The translations under genes and the position numbers were made by a program. DNA of 64,000 nt from Blastocystis hominis. Lineage: Eukaryota > Sar > Bigyra > Opalinata > Blastocystidae. The notes beneath the pieces were generated by a model, which was not told where the DNA came from, did no database searches, and saw only the letters and a program-made list of their open reading frames with translations. Numbering within the stretch: position 1 is the first letter of the stretch; the number at the start of each line of letters is the position of its first letter. The stretch lies in contig NW_013171868.1 of the NCBI RefSeq assembly GCF_000151665.1, forward strand, positions 565,155 to 629,154, written 5' to 3'. Below, one piece after another: positions 1-10,042 of this stretch.

Positions 1-592
1 ACCGCCGTCAGATCGTCCAACAGAATTCGCTTTAAGTAGTTCTGCAACTCACTGCCGCGGTAATACTTCAAAATGTCTTCCCAATCCGGAGGGTTGTTGA
101 AGCTACCCAGGTTCGGCTTCAGCTTGCCCGCAAGGATCTTCAGGGCTGTCGACTTACCGATACCGTTCGTTCCGACCAAACCTAACACTTGATTCGGACG
201 AGGAGTGGGAAGTCTAGTGTTGGACCATTCGATCGTATTCCTACCTGTGCAGCTTGAAAGAGTTCGGTCCGAATCGGTGTGTCGTTTCGTTCTCAAGACT
301 CTAGAGGTCGATTTCACAACGCTGACCTACTTTAGGAAGATTGATAATGCTGATTGCCTTGTAGGGGCATTTCTTCACACAAATACCACATCCAATGCAC
401 AGCTCTTCCGAGATGAAACTGATCTTGGAGGTAGACTTGACTTCTACGCACAGCTTCCCCATCTTCACAAGGGGACAGTATCTCTTACATTCCAAATTGC
501 AACGGCTAGGTTTACACTAGCAATCACCTCAAACCCTCCGCACCCACCTTTTCACCATCCACAATAGCGATACGAGTGCTTGCTTCCGACAT
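1..592 (-). CDS. ABCE1: ABCE1/RLI1 ribosome-recycling ATPase (N-terminal part, cut by window edge)
   Basis: Iron-sulfur ABC ATPase that splits ribosomes after termination in the cytosol. The start is the ATG at 590-592. Removing introns at 517-547 (31 nt), 301-330 (30 nt) and 214-244 (31 nt) gives one frame. It begins [20 protein letters not shown] and continues through the Cys-rich 4Fe-4S domain ([12 protein letters not shown]) to the first Walker A ([12 protein letters not shown]) and the [17 protein letters not shown] stretch typical of RLI1. The rest of the protein lies left of base 1. Identity is secure because both the ferredoxin-like domain and the family-specific Walker A context are present. 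Confidence 0.95.
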
Positions 593-760
593 TGCTTCCA
601 ACGAACCACGAAAGGACGAGTTTGATGTAGAACATCAAACTGCGAACTGATTGGATGCACCAATAATAAGAGAAAAAACATTGTTAAAGTATTTGCTGAA
701 TAGTGGCAAAATCTCTGTTTGGAATGAATAACCCCGTGCAGTGTACTGGACTATTCCTAT

Positions 761-1789
761 ATGTTTAGTGTAGATGATCCCTTTGGAAAGGTGAAAAAAG
801 GGGGTGTCAATATTTGGAAAAATGATATCTCTGCTGAATTTCCTATTTTGAGTACAGTGAAAAATAGTAACGAAGCTGTATGTCAGATAGGATTTCCTCA
901 CCATGGTTTTAAAATGGTCGTAGAACTGAAGAATAATGAATTGCATGGAAAGGCTGTTATAACGAATCTGGATGGGAAGGTATTTGCACAGTTTTCGTAC
1001 AAGAATGGGAACGGCAATGGAAAGTGCCAATTATACTATGAGTCTGGAAGTTTGTTTTTTAGTGGCTATCTGATTAATGGATATCGAGATGGTTTGGGCA
1101 TTGAGTATGACGAGAGCGGAGATGTCATGTATAATGGCTTCTTTACGAAGGGGATGAGAAACTATCGAATTTTGAAGAATAAAGATAAGGAAGGCTATTG
1201 GAATGAGATATGTGAACGTGCTACAGTAATATCAATATGCCACAAAGATAAACATGGAAGAAATGACGGTGTCTGCTACTTTTATAAGAATTCAGTTATT
1301 GATCACATAAGTAGATGGGAAAAGGGTATTGAGGTTGAGCTTTTGCACTTGTTTCACGGGGATATTATGGAATCTTATAAAAATGGAAGGCTAGTGTATT
1401 ACGGACCATTCCAACAGATTTCTGACATGGAAATTAGGCCAAAGGACGATGCAGTTAATAATAATGATAATAATAACGGTTCGGAAAAAGATAGTTCTTT
1501 ATCTACAAAACTGAGAAGAAAGAAGAAAGGGAATAAAAAAAAGAAACCTGGAAAGATGAAATTGGATGGACTGGAAATAACGTCCACATTATTCCATATT
1601 TTGGCAGTATTTACTCTTGTTTTATCAATAGTATTCTATTATTTGAATATGAGTAATGAAAACAAGTTTGTAAAGCGCTCTCTTATAATAAGTTTTACTC
1701 TGTTTCTAATAGCAGGAATTGGCTCTACAACATTTGATTGTATTATTTGCACAAAACACTGTCGTCGTCGTAATGAAATAGTATCATAA
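761..1789 (+). CDS. MORN-repeat-like protein with two C-terminal membrane segments
   Basis: A 342-residue intronless ORF. Residues about 50-210 carry degenerate MORN-type units (G-x-G-K-C-x-x-Y-Y-x-S-G; NGYRDGLGIEYDESG; KNGRLVYYGPF), which commonly bind lipid or protein partners at membranes. An Asn-rich stretch and a strongly basic Lys/Arg cluster (about 235-265) follow. Two hydrophobic helices (about 272-295 and 310-330) come next, with a Cys/His/Arg-rich tail. The layout suggests a large cytosolic N-terminal domain anchored by a helical hairpin. No family name is recognised. No canonical TGTTTGTT lies close after the stop. Confidence 0.75.
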   Translation: MFSVDDPFGKVKKGGVNIWKNDISAEFPILSTVKNSNEAVCQIGFPHHGFKMVVELKNNELHGKAVITNLDGKVFAQFSYKNGNGNGKCQLYYESGSLFFSGYLINGYRDGLGIEYDESGDVMYNGFFTKGMRNYRILKNKDKEGYWNEICERATVISICHKDKHGRNDGVCYFYKNSVIDHISRWEKGIEVELLHLFHGDIMESYKNGRLVYYGPFQQISDMEIRPKDDAVNNNDNNNGSEKDSSLSTKLRRKKKGNKKKKPGKMKLDGLEITSTLFHILAVFTLVLSIVFYYLNMSNENKFVKRSLIISFTLFLIAGIGSTTFDCIICTKHCRRRNEIVS

Positions 1790-2332
1790 TCATATATATA
1801 TATATATAAATGTTTATTTTGATTGTTTAAAATTGATTACTAATACTTTTCCTTTCTAGTGAGAAGAATAATCGGTTTAACAAGATGATGAAGCTTGTTC
1901 TAATTGAGTTAATAAGAAATATTGAATTTTATAATAATTCCACCTTTGGTTTGTGTTTATTATATTCGATCTTAATGCGCTTCTTTATTCTTCTCCATTG
2001 TTAGTTTATCCGTAGGTTTTACAATGATGTATACGCATAACAGTGAAAAGTCCATTATTATTCATTATCATGTGGATAAACTGTATTTGTAAATTTCAGT
2101 AGAACATACTAACATTATTCTTTAAGAAACGCAATATAGGGTTCAAAATACACTAAGAGTTAAAACAGAATATTCAACTATGTCTATCACAAACAGAATT
2201 AAAACCATTGAACTTGTTTAAAGATTAAGAAATATACCAGATCAAAATAGTAGATTACACTGGTATATTACTATCATATCTAAATCATCAAATGCAATGG
2301 TTTCTTGATAATTGCCGCTCCTATTCACAATA
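1790..2332. other. AT-rich intergenic interval, no gene seen
   Basis: About 540 bases of AT-rich sequence between two gene 3' ends that face each other. A short TA repeat sits just after the MORN-gene stop (about 1793-1808). I see no tRNA, no long frame and no clear repeat. Confidence 0.6.
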
Positions 2333-3780
2333 TTATGAAGGTGCGTCTTCGTAGCTTTCTTCGTTTGGAGCGATCGAATGCAATGAGTCTTGATCTTTCT
2401 TGTTATGTTCCACAAGATCATATTCCTGATCAACGTGAAGCTCACGAATCAGCTCTGTATACTTACTGCGTGCTGTATGCTTTCTACATATTATAATTGT
2501 AAAAACTATCATTCGAGTATCGAAGATCAAGACGACGATTGTACGGTGCACCTATTTTATCCAAATAACATTTTTTGAAATTTGGTATGACGTAAATAAT
2601 TTCTGGTTCAACTAATTCTTGAGTGGGCTTGTCTTCAAAATTGGGAGCAATAATGTCCTCTGCAACTGTATATGATGTATCTTCCGGTAATCGGATTTTT
2701 TCTTCTTTTTGGGGGATCCATTTCTTTGAAGTGAGCTCGAATCTATTCATTATTATCTGCCTAATATAATACCTCACTCTCATTTTGAAATATTTGATAT
2801 ACCACTTTTTCCAATTGGGTTCTTTCCTAATATCCTTGTGATAGTCCTCACCCATACAATTAAGAATTTGTTGATATGTAGTTTCATCCACATAAAGACA
2901 TGTCTTGTATTCCCTTGCCAACCTTATCCACAAATCTTCCATTCCCCAATCAGCACCAATCTTTACAGTGATGAGTGTCTTAAATCTCTTCCTATGGAAC
3001 TCAATGAAGTCCTTCAGTTTCGCGATTGCTTTGTCAGCTGTCGGTAAACCGTGATCTTCTTCACTCGTTCGAGTATTATCATTTACGATCGTTACTGTTT
3101 TCACATCTTCACTCTTTCTCAGATTGAGCAATTGTTCTTTTATCGTTTCCGTCAAACAATAGTCTCCAGTATAAATGTATAAATCTGGCTTGTATACACG
3201 CCCTTTACCAACTCTATAAATCCAAAAAAGAAACATGCATGAGCCAGGACAATGGTGTGCATCAATGAGTTTCAGCTTAATAGCCAATTTGGTCACGATA
3301 TTTTTATCTTTTACATGGAAATCTGGATTTTTGTATAATACTTCACTATTACTTTCTAACGGATGCTTTCTACTAAATTCAGCCTTAGAATCATCATCTT
3401 CAAAAAAGTAATAGGTAGTATTTTCATCAAGACATTTGAAGTTTATTTTACAGCGATTCTTACCAATACTGACATCAATAGACGATTTGTTATAAAACTG
3501 GTATTGTATATCCAGATATTTCTTTGTTTTTCGAGTACCTAAGTAGTATCAAGCTCTAAAGGAATACAATAAATAGTATACTCATGCTTGACATTCGTCA
3601 CAACATCAGATTCTTTGTCATACACAAATCCACACCATGGAATATGGTCAGAATGGCAGTGAGAAATAAACAAATGAGTGCAATCGGTGCAAACATCAAA
3701 ACCAATAGTAGTATTCTATAAATTATTGGCGGCAAGTCAAGTCTCTATACAGGAATTCTGTATTTCTTATTATTTCCCAT
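2333..3780 (-). CDS. SNM1/DCLRE1-type metallo-beta-lactamase nuclease-like protein
   Basis: Starts at the ATG at 3778-3780 (MGNNKKYRIPNTTIGFDV). Introns at 3716-3750 (35 nt) and 3539-3567 (29 nt) restore one frame. The metallo-beta-lactamase signature appears as SHCHSDH (H-x-H-x-D-H), followed by LIDAHHCPGSCMFLF and YTGDYC, an order typical of the SNM1/Pso2/Artemis group that processes DNA ends and crosslinks. The C-terminus is ambiguous. Reading straight on stops at 2484 (410 aa). A 46-nt intron (2506-2551) would keep frame to 2333 (445 aa) with a charged tail. Both options close in frame. Possible role is DNA repair or RNA 3' processing; the exact subfamily is not resolved. Confidence 0.8.
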
Positions 3781-4311
3781 GTTGGAAATAAAAAAATTAT
3801 GATTTCTCTATCTTTCTTTTATAGAATGTTCTGACACGACACGGCAATTGTGGATTAAGTGCTACCTTGATCATCAAGACTTAGACTTACCATTGATTGA
3901 AATTAGATATTAATTAGCGTATATTATATATTTTATAACCAATTGGGCAGATAGCCGTGTATATCTGACTTATTATTGATAATGACCATATGGCTCTTTC
4001 CATCGTTTTCTAATCACTGTCTTTATACTATAATGCATGTATTCATTACTTGCCTATATAAATATTGTATGTCTATATTCAGTCTAGAAATTCTACTCAA
4101 ATACCCGCTCCAATTCCATTTTCTTGTGTATTACGCAATAGTATATACGATTTCGTGCAAGTTAAACCGAATAAGTTGTATTTCGTCTTCAAATAATCGT
4201 TTTTATACAATTCGACATGCATAACAAGTTGGTCCCTTAAAGCTGTATGTCGTCCCTTCACTCATCTTCCCTGTTTCTCCATTATTCTCCCATTCTAGGT
4301 TTTCCCAAAGA
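3781..4311. other. Divergent intergenic region
   Basis: About 530 bases between the divergently transcribed SNM1-like and PCCB genes, AT-rich on the left. It probably holds both promoters. No RNA gene or long frame is visible. Confidence 0.5.
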
Positions 4312-5940
4312 ATGCTCGCATCTGTTCCTTCTATGATTTCGAAGCGTGCTGTGACTCTTGCTGTACGATTTTGAATCTGTGAGTGTGATGGTGTAGCGCA
4401 GTTTCGCCGGAGCTGTTGATTTAACGAAGCCTTTCACTGAAAGACTTGCTGAAGCTCGCCACAGCGCCCTTATTGGTGGAGGCGAGAAGCGCATTGATTC
4501 TCAGCACAAGCGTGGCAAGCTGACCGCTCGCGAGCGTATCGAGCTGCTGGTGGATAAGGGTTCGTTCCGCGAGTACGACCAGCTGAAGGCGCACCGCTGC
4601 GTGCATTTCGGTATGGAGAAGCAGAACTACCCTGGCGATGGTGTTGTGACGGGTCACGGAACGATCAACGGTCGTCTGGTGTTCCTGTTCGCTCAGGACT
4701 TCACTGTGCTGGGAGGTTCTCTGTCTGGCACGAACGCTGAGAAGATCTGCAAGGTGATGGACAAGGCCATGGACGTGGGTGCTCCGGTGATCGGTCTGAA
4801 CGACTCCGGCGGTGCTCGTATCCAGGAGGGCTGCGACTCTCTTGCTGGCTACTCGGAGATCTTCAAGCGGAACACTCTGTCGTCGGGTGTGATTCCGCAG
4901 ATCTCTCTGATCATGGGTCCGTGCGCTGGAGGCGCTGTGTACTCTCCTGCGATCACGGATTTCATCTTCATGGTGCGCGACACGTCGTACATGTTCATCA
5001 CGGGTCCGGACGTGGTGAAGACGGTGACGCAGGAGGAAGTGACGCAGGAGGAGCTGGGCGGCGCTGCGATCCATACGAAGAAGTCTGGCGTGGCGCAGGG
5101 CGCGTTCGACAACGACGTGGAGATGCTTCGCGCGATGCGCACGTTCTACGACTACCTGCCTCTGAACAACCGCGACGGCGTTCCGAGCCGCGTGTGCACG
5201 GACCCGCGGAGCCGCGCGGAGCCGGCGCTGGCGAACATCGTGCCGCAGGACGCGAACATGCCGTACGACATGAAGAAGCTGGTGAAGCTGGTGGTGGACG
5301 AGCAGGAGTTCTTCGAGACGTCGCCCGACTTCGCGAAGAACATCGTGGTGGGCTTCGCCCGCATGGAGGGCCGCACGGTGGGCGTGGTGGCGAACCAGCC
5401 GCTGGAGCTGGCGGGCTGCCTGGACATCAACGCCTCGGTGAAGGGCGCGCGGTTCGTGCGCTTCTGCGACGCGTTCAACATCCCGCTGGTGACGTTCGTG
5501 GACGTGCCCGGCTTCCTGCCCGGCGTGAACCAGGAGCACCGAGGAATATCCGCGAGGGAGCCAAGCTGATCTACGCCTACGCGGAGGCGACCGTGCCCAA
5601 GGTCACCGTCATCACCCGCAAGAGCTACGGAGGCGCGTACTGCGTGATGTCCTCGAAGCATCTGCGCGGAGACAGCAACTACTCGTGGCCCAACGGAGAG
5701 ATCGCCGTCATGGGAGCCGAGGGAGCCGTCAAGATCATCTTCCGAGGAAAGGATCTCCAGAAGAACAAGGCCGAGTACGCCTACAACTTCGCCAACCCGC
5801 TCATGGCCGCCCAGAGAGGATTCATCGACGACATCATCGAGCCCACCGAGACCCGAAGAAGACTCTGCGAGGACCTCGAGATCCTCCAGACCAAGAAGAT
5901 GACCAATCCTTGGAGAAAGCACGGAAACATCCCGCTGTAA
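4312..5940 (+). CDS. PCCB: Propionyl-CoA carboxylase beta chain, one-base frameshift
   Basis: Carboxyltransferase subunit that makes methylmalonyl-CoA from propionyl-CoA in mitochondria or mitochondrion-related organelles. The ATG at 4312 opens a basic, Ser/Ala-rich leader resembling a targeting peptide ([20 protein letters not shown]), interrupted by a 34-nt intron at 4363-4396. The carboxyltransferase domain is continuous ([35 protein letters not shown]) up to QEH near 5540. One base is then missing relative to the conserved Gly-Gly-Ile-Ile-Arg loop, and the homology continues in the next frame ([20 protein letters not shown]) to the natural end WRKHGNIPL and TAA at 5940. Read literally, the first frame stops at 5567-5569. 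GC content is much higher than in the flanks. Confidence 0.9.
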
Positions 5941-6058
5941 AGAGCGAGAGGTCCGAGAAGAAGAAAAAGAAGATAAATGGATGGTTGGTGTATTGGAAAA
6001 GAAAGAATGAACGAGTTTCAAGGAAATCGTGTTGCTTAGTGATTATGGTTTTTATGAG

Positions 6059-6066
6059 TGTTTGTT
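6059..6066 (+). terminator. Poly(A)-site motif TGTTTGTT after PCCB
   Basis: Exact TGTTTGTT about 120 nt past the PCCB stop, in the position where this genome repeatedly shows the motif. Confidence 0.5.
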
Positions 6067-6251
6067 CTATGAAGAGTTGTTTCTTTCCCCCATTCGTGGT
6101 TTGATAAACACAAAATTGTGAAAAACGATGATGTGTTTTCATTAAGGGGACCACTATACAGTCATTCCATGATTATCAAATGACAATGGTTGACAATTGG
6201 CTGCGTCATCTCGATTGATTATGCGATTATCACTATTTTCTGTAAGCATCT

Positions 6252-7762
6252 ATGTTGACGACTGATTTTCAGGTCGAGGCAGCACAGAAAACTCATTTGT
6301 AGACATGTTTGAACATGGCAACGACGAATCTGGGGGTCGTGCTTTTCGCCCTCCCATACTATTTCCGCCATGTAAGCATTTTGCAATAGTCTGATCCTCC
6401 AGGTAGGAGTTACTTTGACGATGACTATGATCGTACTCCAATACTTCTGGACCAAGTACTGTAGCTATTGTCTTGTGGAAGCTACTAAAAGTATGCCTGT
6501 TCAGATGAAGGAAGGGACTGATCCATACCTCAAATTAATGAGTGATGTTATTACACACTGGATCTTTTAGTTCATAGAATTTTGGTGTCATTGGTGCACG
6601 TTCCCTCGATATAGCGTACGTGATTGCGTTGTATGGAGCAGGATTGTCTTATCAAATCTCGTTTGGGTTTTCAATGGCGGACATGCCTTGGGATCCTTCG
6701 TGGAAGCTCTTCACGGATTATCGCTTCTGGACCATTCTCTATCTTTTTATAGAGATCCCCCTCTGTCTCCTCCGAAGCTTGAGGTACCCTTTTGAACCGA
6801 TTCTAAGTTCTAGATCGATTTCTTTCGCTTCGCTTGGATCGGTTATTGTGATGATTCTGTGCTGCATTGTGATTATCATGTACTCTGCTTTCTCTTCATC
6901 TAATAACAATGGTAGTTATGGAGCTGTTTATTACGGATTCTCCTGGGATAATCAATTCCTCCATGTCGACAGCACCTTCGAAATCGGCAAATGTTTCGGT
7001 CTGCTATCTTTCGGTCTGGCTGTAAACTGCCTGGTTCCGTCGTCCTATGTATCCCTTCGATCTCCTTTATGAGTGCAGGTATCGATGCAGCACCCGGAAC
7101 GCATCTCTCCTATCATCAGCATCAGCATCATCTTCGCGTTGTCGCTGTATGTGGCGATGGGAATCCTTGGATTGCTGACGTTCAACAAGGTCGAGGAGGG
7201 AATCAACGTGTTCATCATGCTGAACATCCCGCCTCAGACGCCCTATTTCTACATTTCCTCGGCCGTTCTTTGTCTGATGCTCATTCTCATCACTCCCATT
7301 ATCGTTTATCCCTCCTCCCTCACCATCGATTCCTGGTTCCGCGCCTGCTTCGGCCAGAAGGTCGATCAAACCGTGGATCTCACGCAGCCTCCGGCCATCG
7401 AAGCGGACAAGCAGCAGAACAAAGAGTCGACGCTTCAAGAGATCGTCAACGTGGAGGAACCGCTCGTAGCAGATCCGCGCGAGGTGAACGGAAGCATCTT
7501 TATCAATGATGGGGCTGGAATCGCCGCCCGAGTTGTGCCTTTAGTAATTATGACGGTCATTGCGTACGTGTGGCCAAAGTTCAGCAATGTTGTATCGATT
7601 ACAGGAGCGTCCGCAACCTCGTTCGTGAATTTCATTTTCCCGACAATGCTCCATTTTGTACTGTTTAGGAAGGAGCGTAAGGCACTCGCCGTTCTGGATG
7701 TGCTGCTGACTGCCTTCGGCTTTTTCGCAGCCATTCTCGGAACTTACATGTCTCTATTCTAA
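6252..7762 (+). CDS. AAAP-family amino-acid transporter (SLC36/SLC38-like)
   Basis: Five exons joined across introns 6273-6302, 6372-6402, 6547-6577 and 7049-7078 (30, 31, 31, 30 nt) give exactly 462 codons. The start is the ATG at 6252. Family hallmarks are the first-helix stretch TNLGVVLFALPYYFRHVG, the NFGVIGARSLDIAYVI segment corresponding to the third helix, and VPSSYVSMQHPERISPII before a later helix. About ten hydrophobic segments are present, with a long hydrophilic loop around residues 320-370 (spliced numbering). It is likely a proton- or sodium-coupled amino-acid carrier in the plasma or vacuolar membrane; the substrate cannot be read from the sequence. Confidence 0.9.
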
Positions 7763-7781
7763 ATTAGTTGTGGTATTGCTG

Positions 7782-7789
7782 TGTTTGTT
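7782..7789 (+). terminator. TGTTTGTT motif after the transporter
   Basis: Exact TGTTTGTT 19 nt past the TAA at 7760-7762. Confidence 0.6.
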
Positions 7790-7820
7790 TGACCAATGCA
7801 ATCAAAAATGCAGGTGAGTA

Positions 7821-7846
7821 CAACAAACAAACAAACAAACAAACAA
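7821..7846 (-). terminator. Run of (TTTG)n poly(A)-site motifs after SPC25
   Basis: On the minus strand this is a tandem TTTG run containing several overlapping TGTTTGTT copies, starting about 10 nt past the SPC25 stop. It sits opposite the transporter's own motif, so the two convergent genes share a short 3' region. Confidence 0.6.
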
Positions 7847-7855
7847 GCTAGCTAG

Positions 7856-8686
7856 CTACACATCGTTACAATATTGCGCCTTGAATGACTTTCGGACATT
7901 GCGAAGAAAGCTGTTTACGTCGTTCGATTCATTTAACCGCTTCATCAGCGCGCTCTCGTTCTCTAAACACGGCTTTGTTCGAAGCACTATCTGAAACTCT
8001 CCATAAACACTCTTACGTTCCCACTTCTCCTCGTCATTTATCTTCAGGACCACATAAAAACGTCTCTTTGGATGATTACGATCGATGCATCGGAAAGTAA
8101 TACGAATTCCTTCCAAATCTATTGCTAGGTGTAAGAACGAACTGGAACCTTTGTTTAAGAACATTTGCAGCCTCTGCGAGTAAAAGAGCAAACCATTTGT
8201 CAGTTCTTTACTGTCGTCACCTTCTACTCGTTCTTTGCTTAATTCTATTCTAAATTACACGAAATAATACTACCATCAGTTTGAGAGGCAATTCGACGTC
8301 GTTTCTCTTCGAATTCAAATTGCCTCTTTTCTTTTTCCTCTTCCAGCTCCCTTTCTCTTCTCTACCAATCGATTTTCAAAAGAGCGATTACTTTTAAGGA
8401 ATTAATCTCTTCTGTTATTTTGTCTGCTTCTTTCTTTTTATCTGATACGTCTATATCCTTTAAACTCTTCTTTTCGAGAAGTTCCTTTTCTCTTTGCTGT
8501 AGCGCTGCGATTTTTTCTGATATTTTAATTATGAGTCAATTTCTAACCATCAATTGAGCGAATTGTCTCTTCATGAAGCTTTTGCTCATTTTCAAAAGCT
8601 ACGATCTGCTTATCAACAGATCGCTTAAACTCGGCAGCTGCATTTTCTAAAAGAGCGATCGCGCTCGAATAGTAATCAGCATCCAT
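7856..8686 (-). CDS. SPC25: Kinetochore protein SPC25
   Basis: NDC80-complex subunit linking kinetochores to microtubules. Introns at 8517-8547, 8362-8391 and 8245-8273 (31, 30, 29 nt) join four exons into 246 codons, a normal length for the family. Residues 1-130 are charged, Glu/Lys-rich and predicted coiled coil. Residues 150-240 match the globular SPC25 C-terminal domain (IRITFRCIDRNHPKR..FYVVLKI...LMKRLNESNDVNSFLRNVRKSF). The ATG at 8684-8686 is chosen because it opens the coiled-coil frame. The gene is convergent with the transporter. Confidence 0.88.
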
Positions 8687-9144
8687 TTTGTAAGTAAAGT
8701 CTGGAATGAATTGAATTATTGGATGATGGCAAGGGTAATAATGGAAATAGCAATGAGTGAGTAATTGGAAATAGGAAGCAGTTTATGAAAGGCAAGAAGT
8801 GATAAGGAAAGTGAAACTGGGATAGTTGATTCAAGAAATAGTTTTTTCTTTTCTAAATTCGATTAAAAGAGCAGGAGATGCGCAAGCGCATACTCCCAAA
8901 TCCAAAAATTATGCGGTAATAATCCCGAAGGACCTTTGGAATTTCACAACACCAGAGTGCTATGGTTTGCTCCATTCCAGATCAACTGCCTTCTTGATCG
9001 CAGTCAAATCCCCGCCAGGTAAGTATGCCTAGCCTTCTCCCTTCCATCGACCACTTATTGGACTCCTAACTTTTCATTATGGGTTTGAGAGTTTGAGATT
9101 TTGTCATTTTTGTAAGTATCGTAATCTACCTACTTTTTTAAATC
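8687..9144. other. Divergent intergenic region with one doubtful short frame
   Basis: About 460 bases between SPC25 and TRAP-beta. A plus-strand frame at 8826-9032 has no homology I recognise and no domain-like pattern; it could be leader or chance. The rest shows no RNA gene. Confidence 0.4.
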
Positions 9145-9847
9145 ATGGTAATTGTGGCAAGATTGAATAATAGTGTAGTTTAAGTCCATCGTTGTTCTGC
9201 TTGCTCTTGCCCTGGCTCAGTGCGCTCCTCATTTGATTATGGAGAAGGTAGGAAGGCATTTGCTGGGGAATCGATTTTTCGTAGGGACTCGATGCTCCTA
9301 GCAACTACATTGGTTGTAACCACGAATTCACCATTATGTACCGCATTGATAACATTGGTGAAGAGTATAATTTTGTGGGGCTGTTTACCGGTAGAGATGT
9401 GTACAATGTGACGATTACTGACCAGTGGCCGGAAGAGGGCTTCGATATTGATGTGGAGTTCCCTATTGTGATTGAAGAGCTTCCTGCGTAGGCTTTTGCT
9501 ATAGGGGAAAGGGTGATGGGTAGTGGAGAAAAGTTCGAGAAGAACGTGACTGCTATTCCTCGCCAGTTCGGTTATCTGGAAACGGGTCGCGCGATGTACG
9601 AGTACGCTTTCTACAAGGACGAGGAAGTGGCGCATGCTCGTGGTCTGTCCACCTCTCTGGGAACACTTCCGATCCTTCAGGAAGCGCACTATCTGCGTCT
9701 GGCGAGTTCGTTCTGGGTAGAGTGTGTGCTGTTTGAGGTAATGGGTAGATGGAGTACGCGATTCTGGGAGCCATTGCGGTGGTGACGGTGGTGATTCCGT
9801 TCTGGCGTTGGTTGAGTCTGGGCGCTGGAAAGGCGAAGGAGGAATAA
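9145..9847 (+). CDS. SSR2: Translocon-associated protein subunit beta
   Basis: ER membrane protein of the TRAP complex next to Sec61. The first exon is only the ATG (9145-9147). Introns 9148-9178, 9248-9284, 9488-9523 and 9717-9748 (31, 37, 36, 32 nt) then give 188 codons. The product has a signal peptide (FKSIVVLLALALAQCAP) and a lumenal beta-sandwich region (YRIDNIGEEYNFVG, YNVTITDQWPEEGFDI with an N-glycosylation sequon). A single membrane helix (MEYAILGAIAVVTVVIPFW) precedes a short basic tail. This matches TRAP-beta architecture and length. Confidence 0.85.
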
Positions 9848-9881
9848 GAAAGAAGAAATGGGGTTTGTACTGTCTTTGAAG

Positions 9882-9889
9882 TGTTTGTT
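9882..9889 (+). terminator. TGTTTGTT motif after TRAP-beta
   Basis: Exact motif 34 nt past the TAA at 9845-9847. Confidence 0.55.
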
Positions 9890-10042
9890 GATGATAATGC
9901 AGTTGTGTGAAATGGAAAGGAAAGGAATATTTGGAGATGGCAAATGGAGAACGAGTTGACAGGGATCGAAGAGAATCAGAAGGAGAAATGGCAACGTTTG
10001 GTTCATGGGATTCCATCCACCACACATACTTCAACAAACACA

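Noticed and set aside
4421-5539. Long minus-strand frame (372 codons) opposite PCCB
   Set aside because: Arg/His-rich translation with no family pattern; a shadow of the GC-rich PCCB codons.
5535-5550. Short intron to explain the PCCB frameshift
   Set aside because: The only GT...AG pair nearby (19 nt) gives the wrong phase and would remove conserved residues.
7821-7846. (CAAA)n read as an ordinary microsatellite
   Set aside because: It coincides with the minus-strand poly(A)-site motif position after SPC25 and is better explained as that signal.
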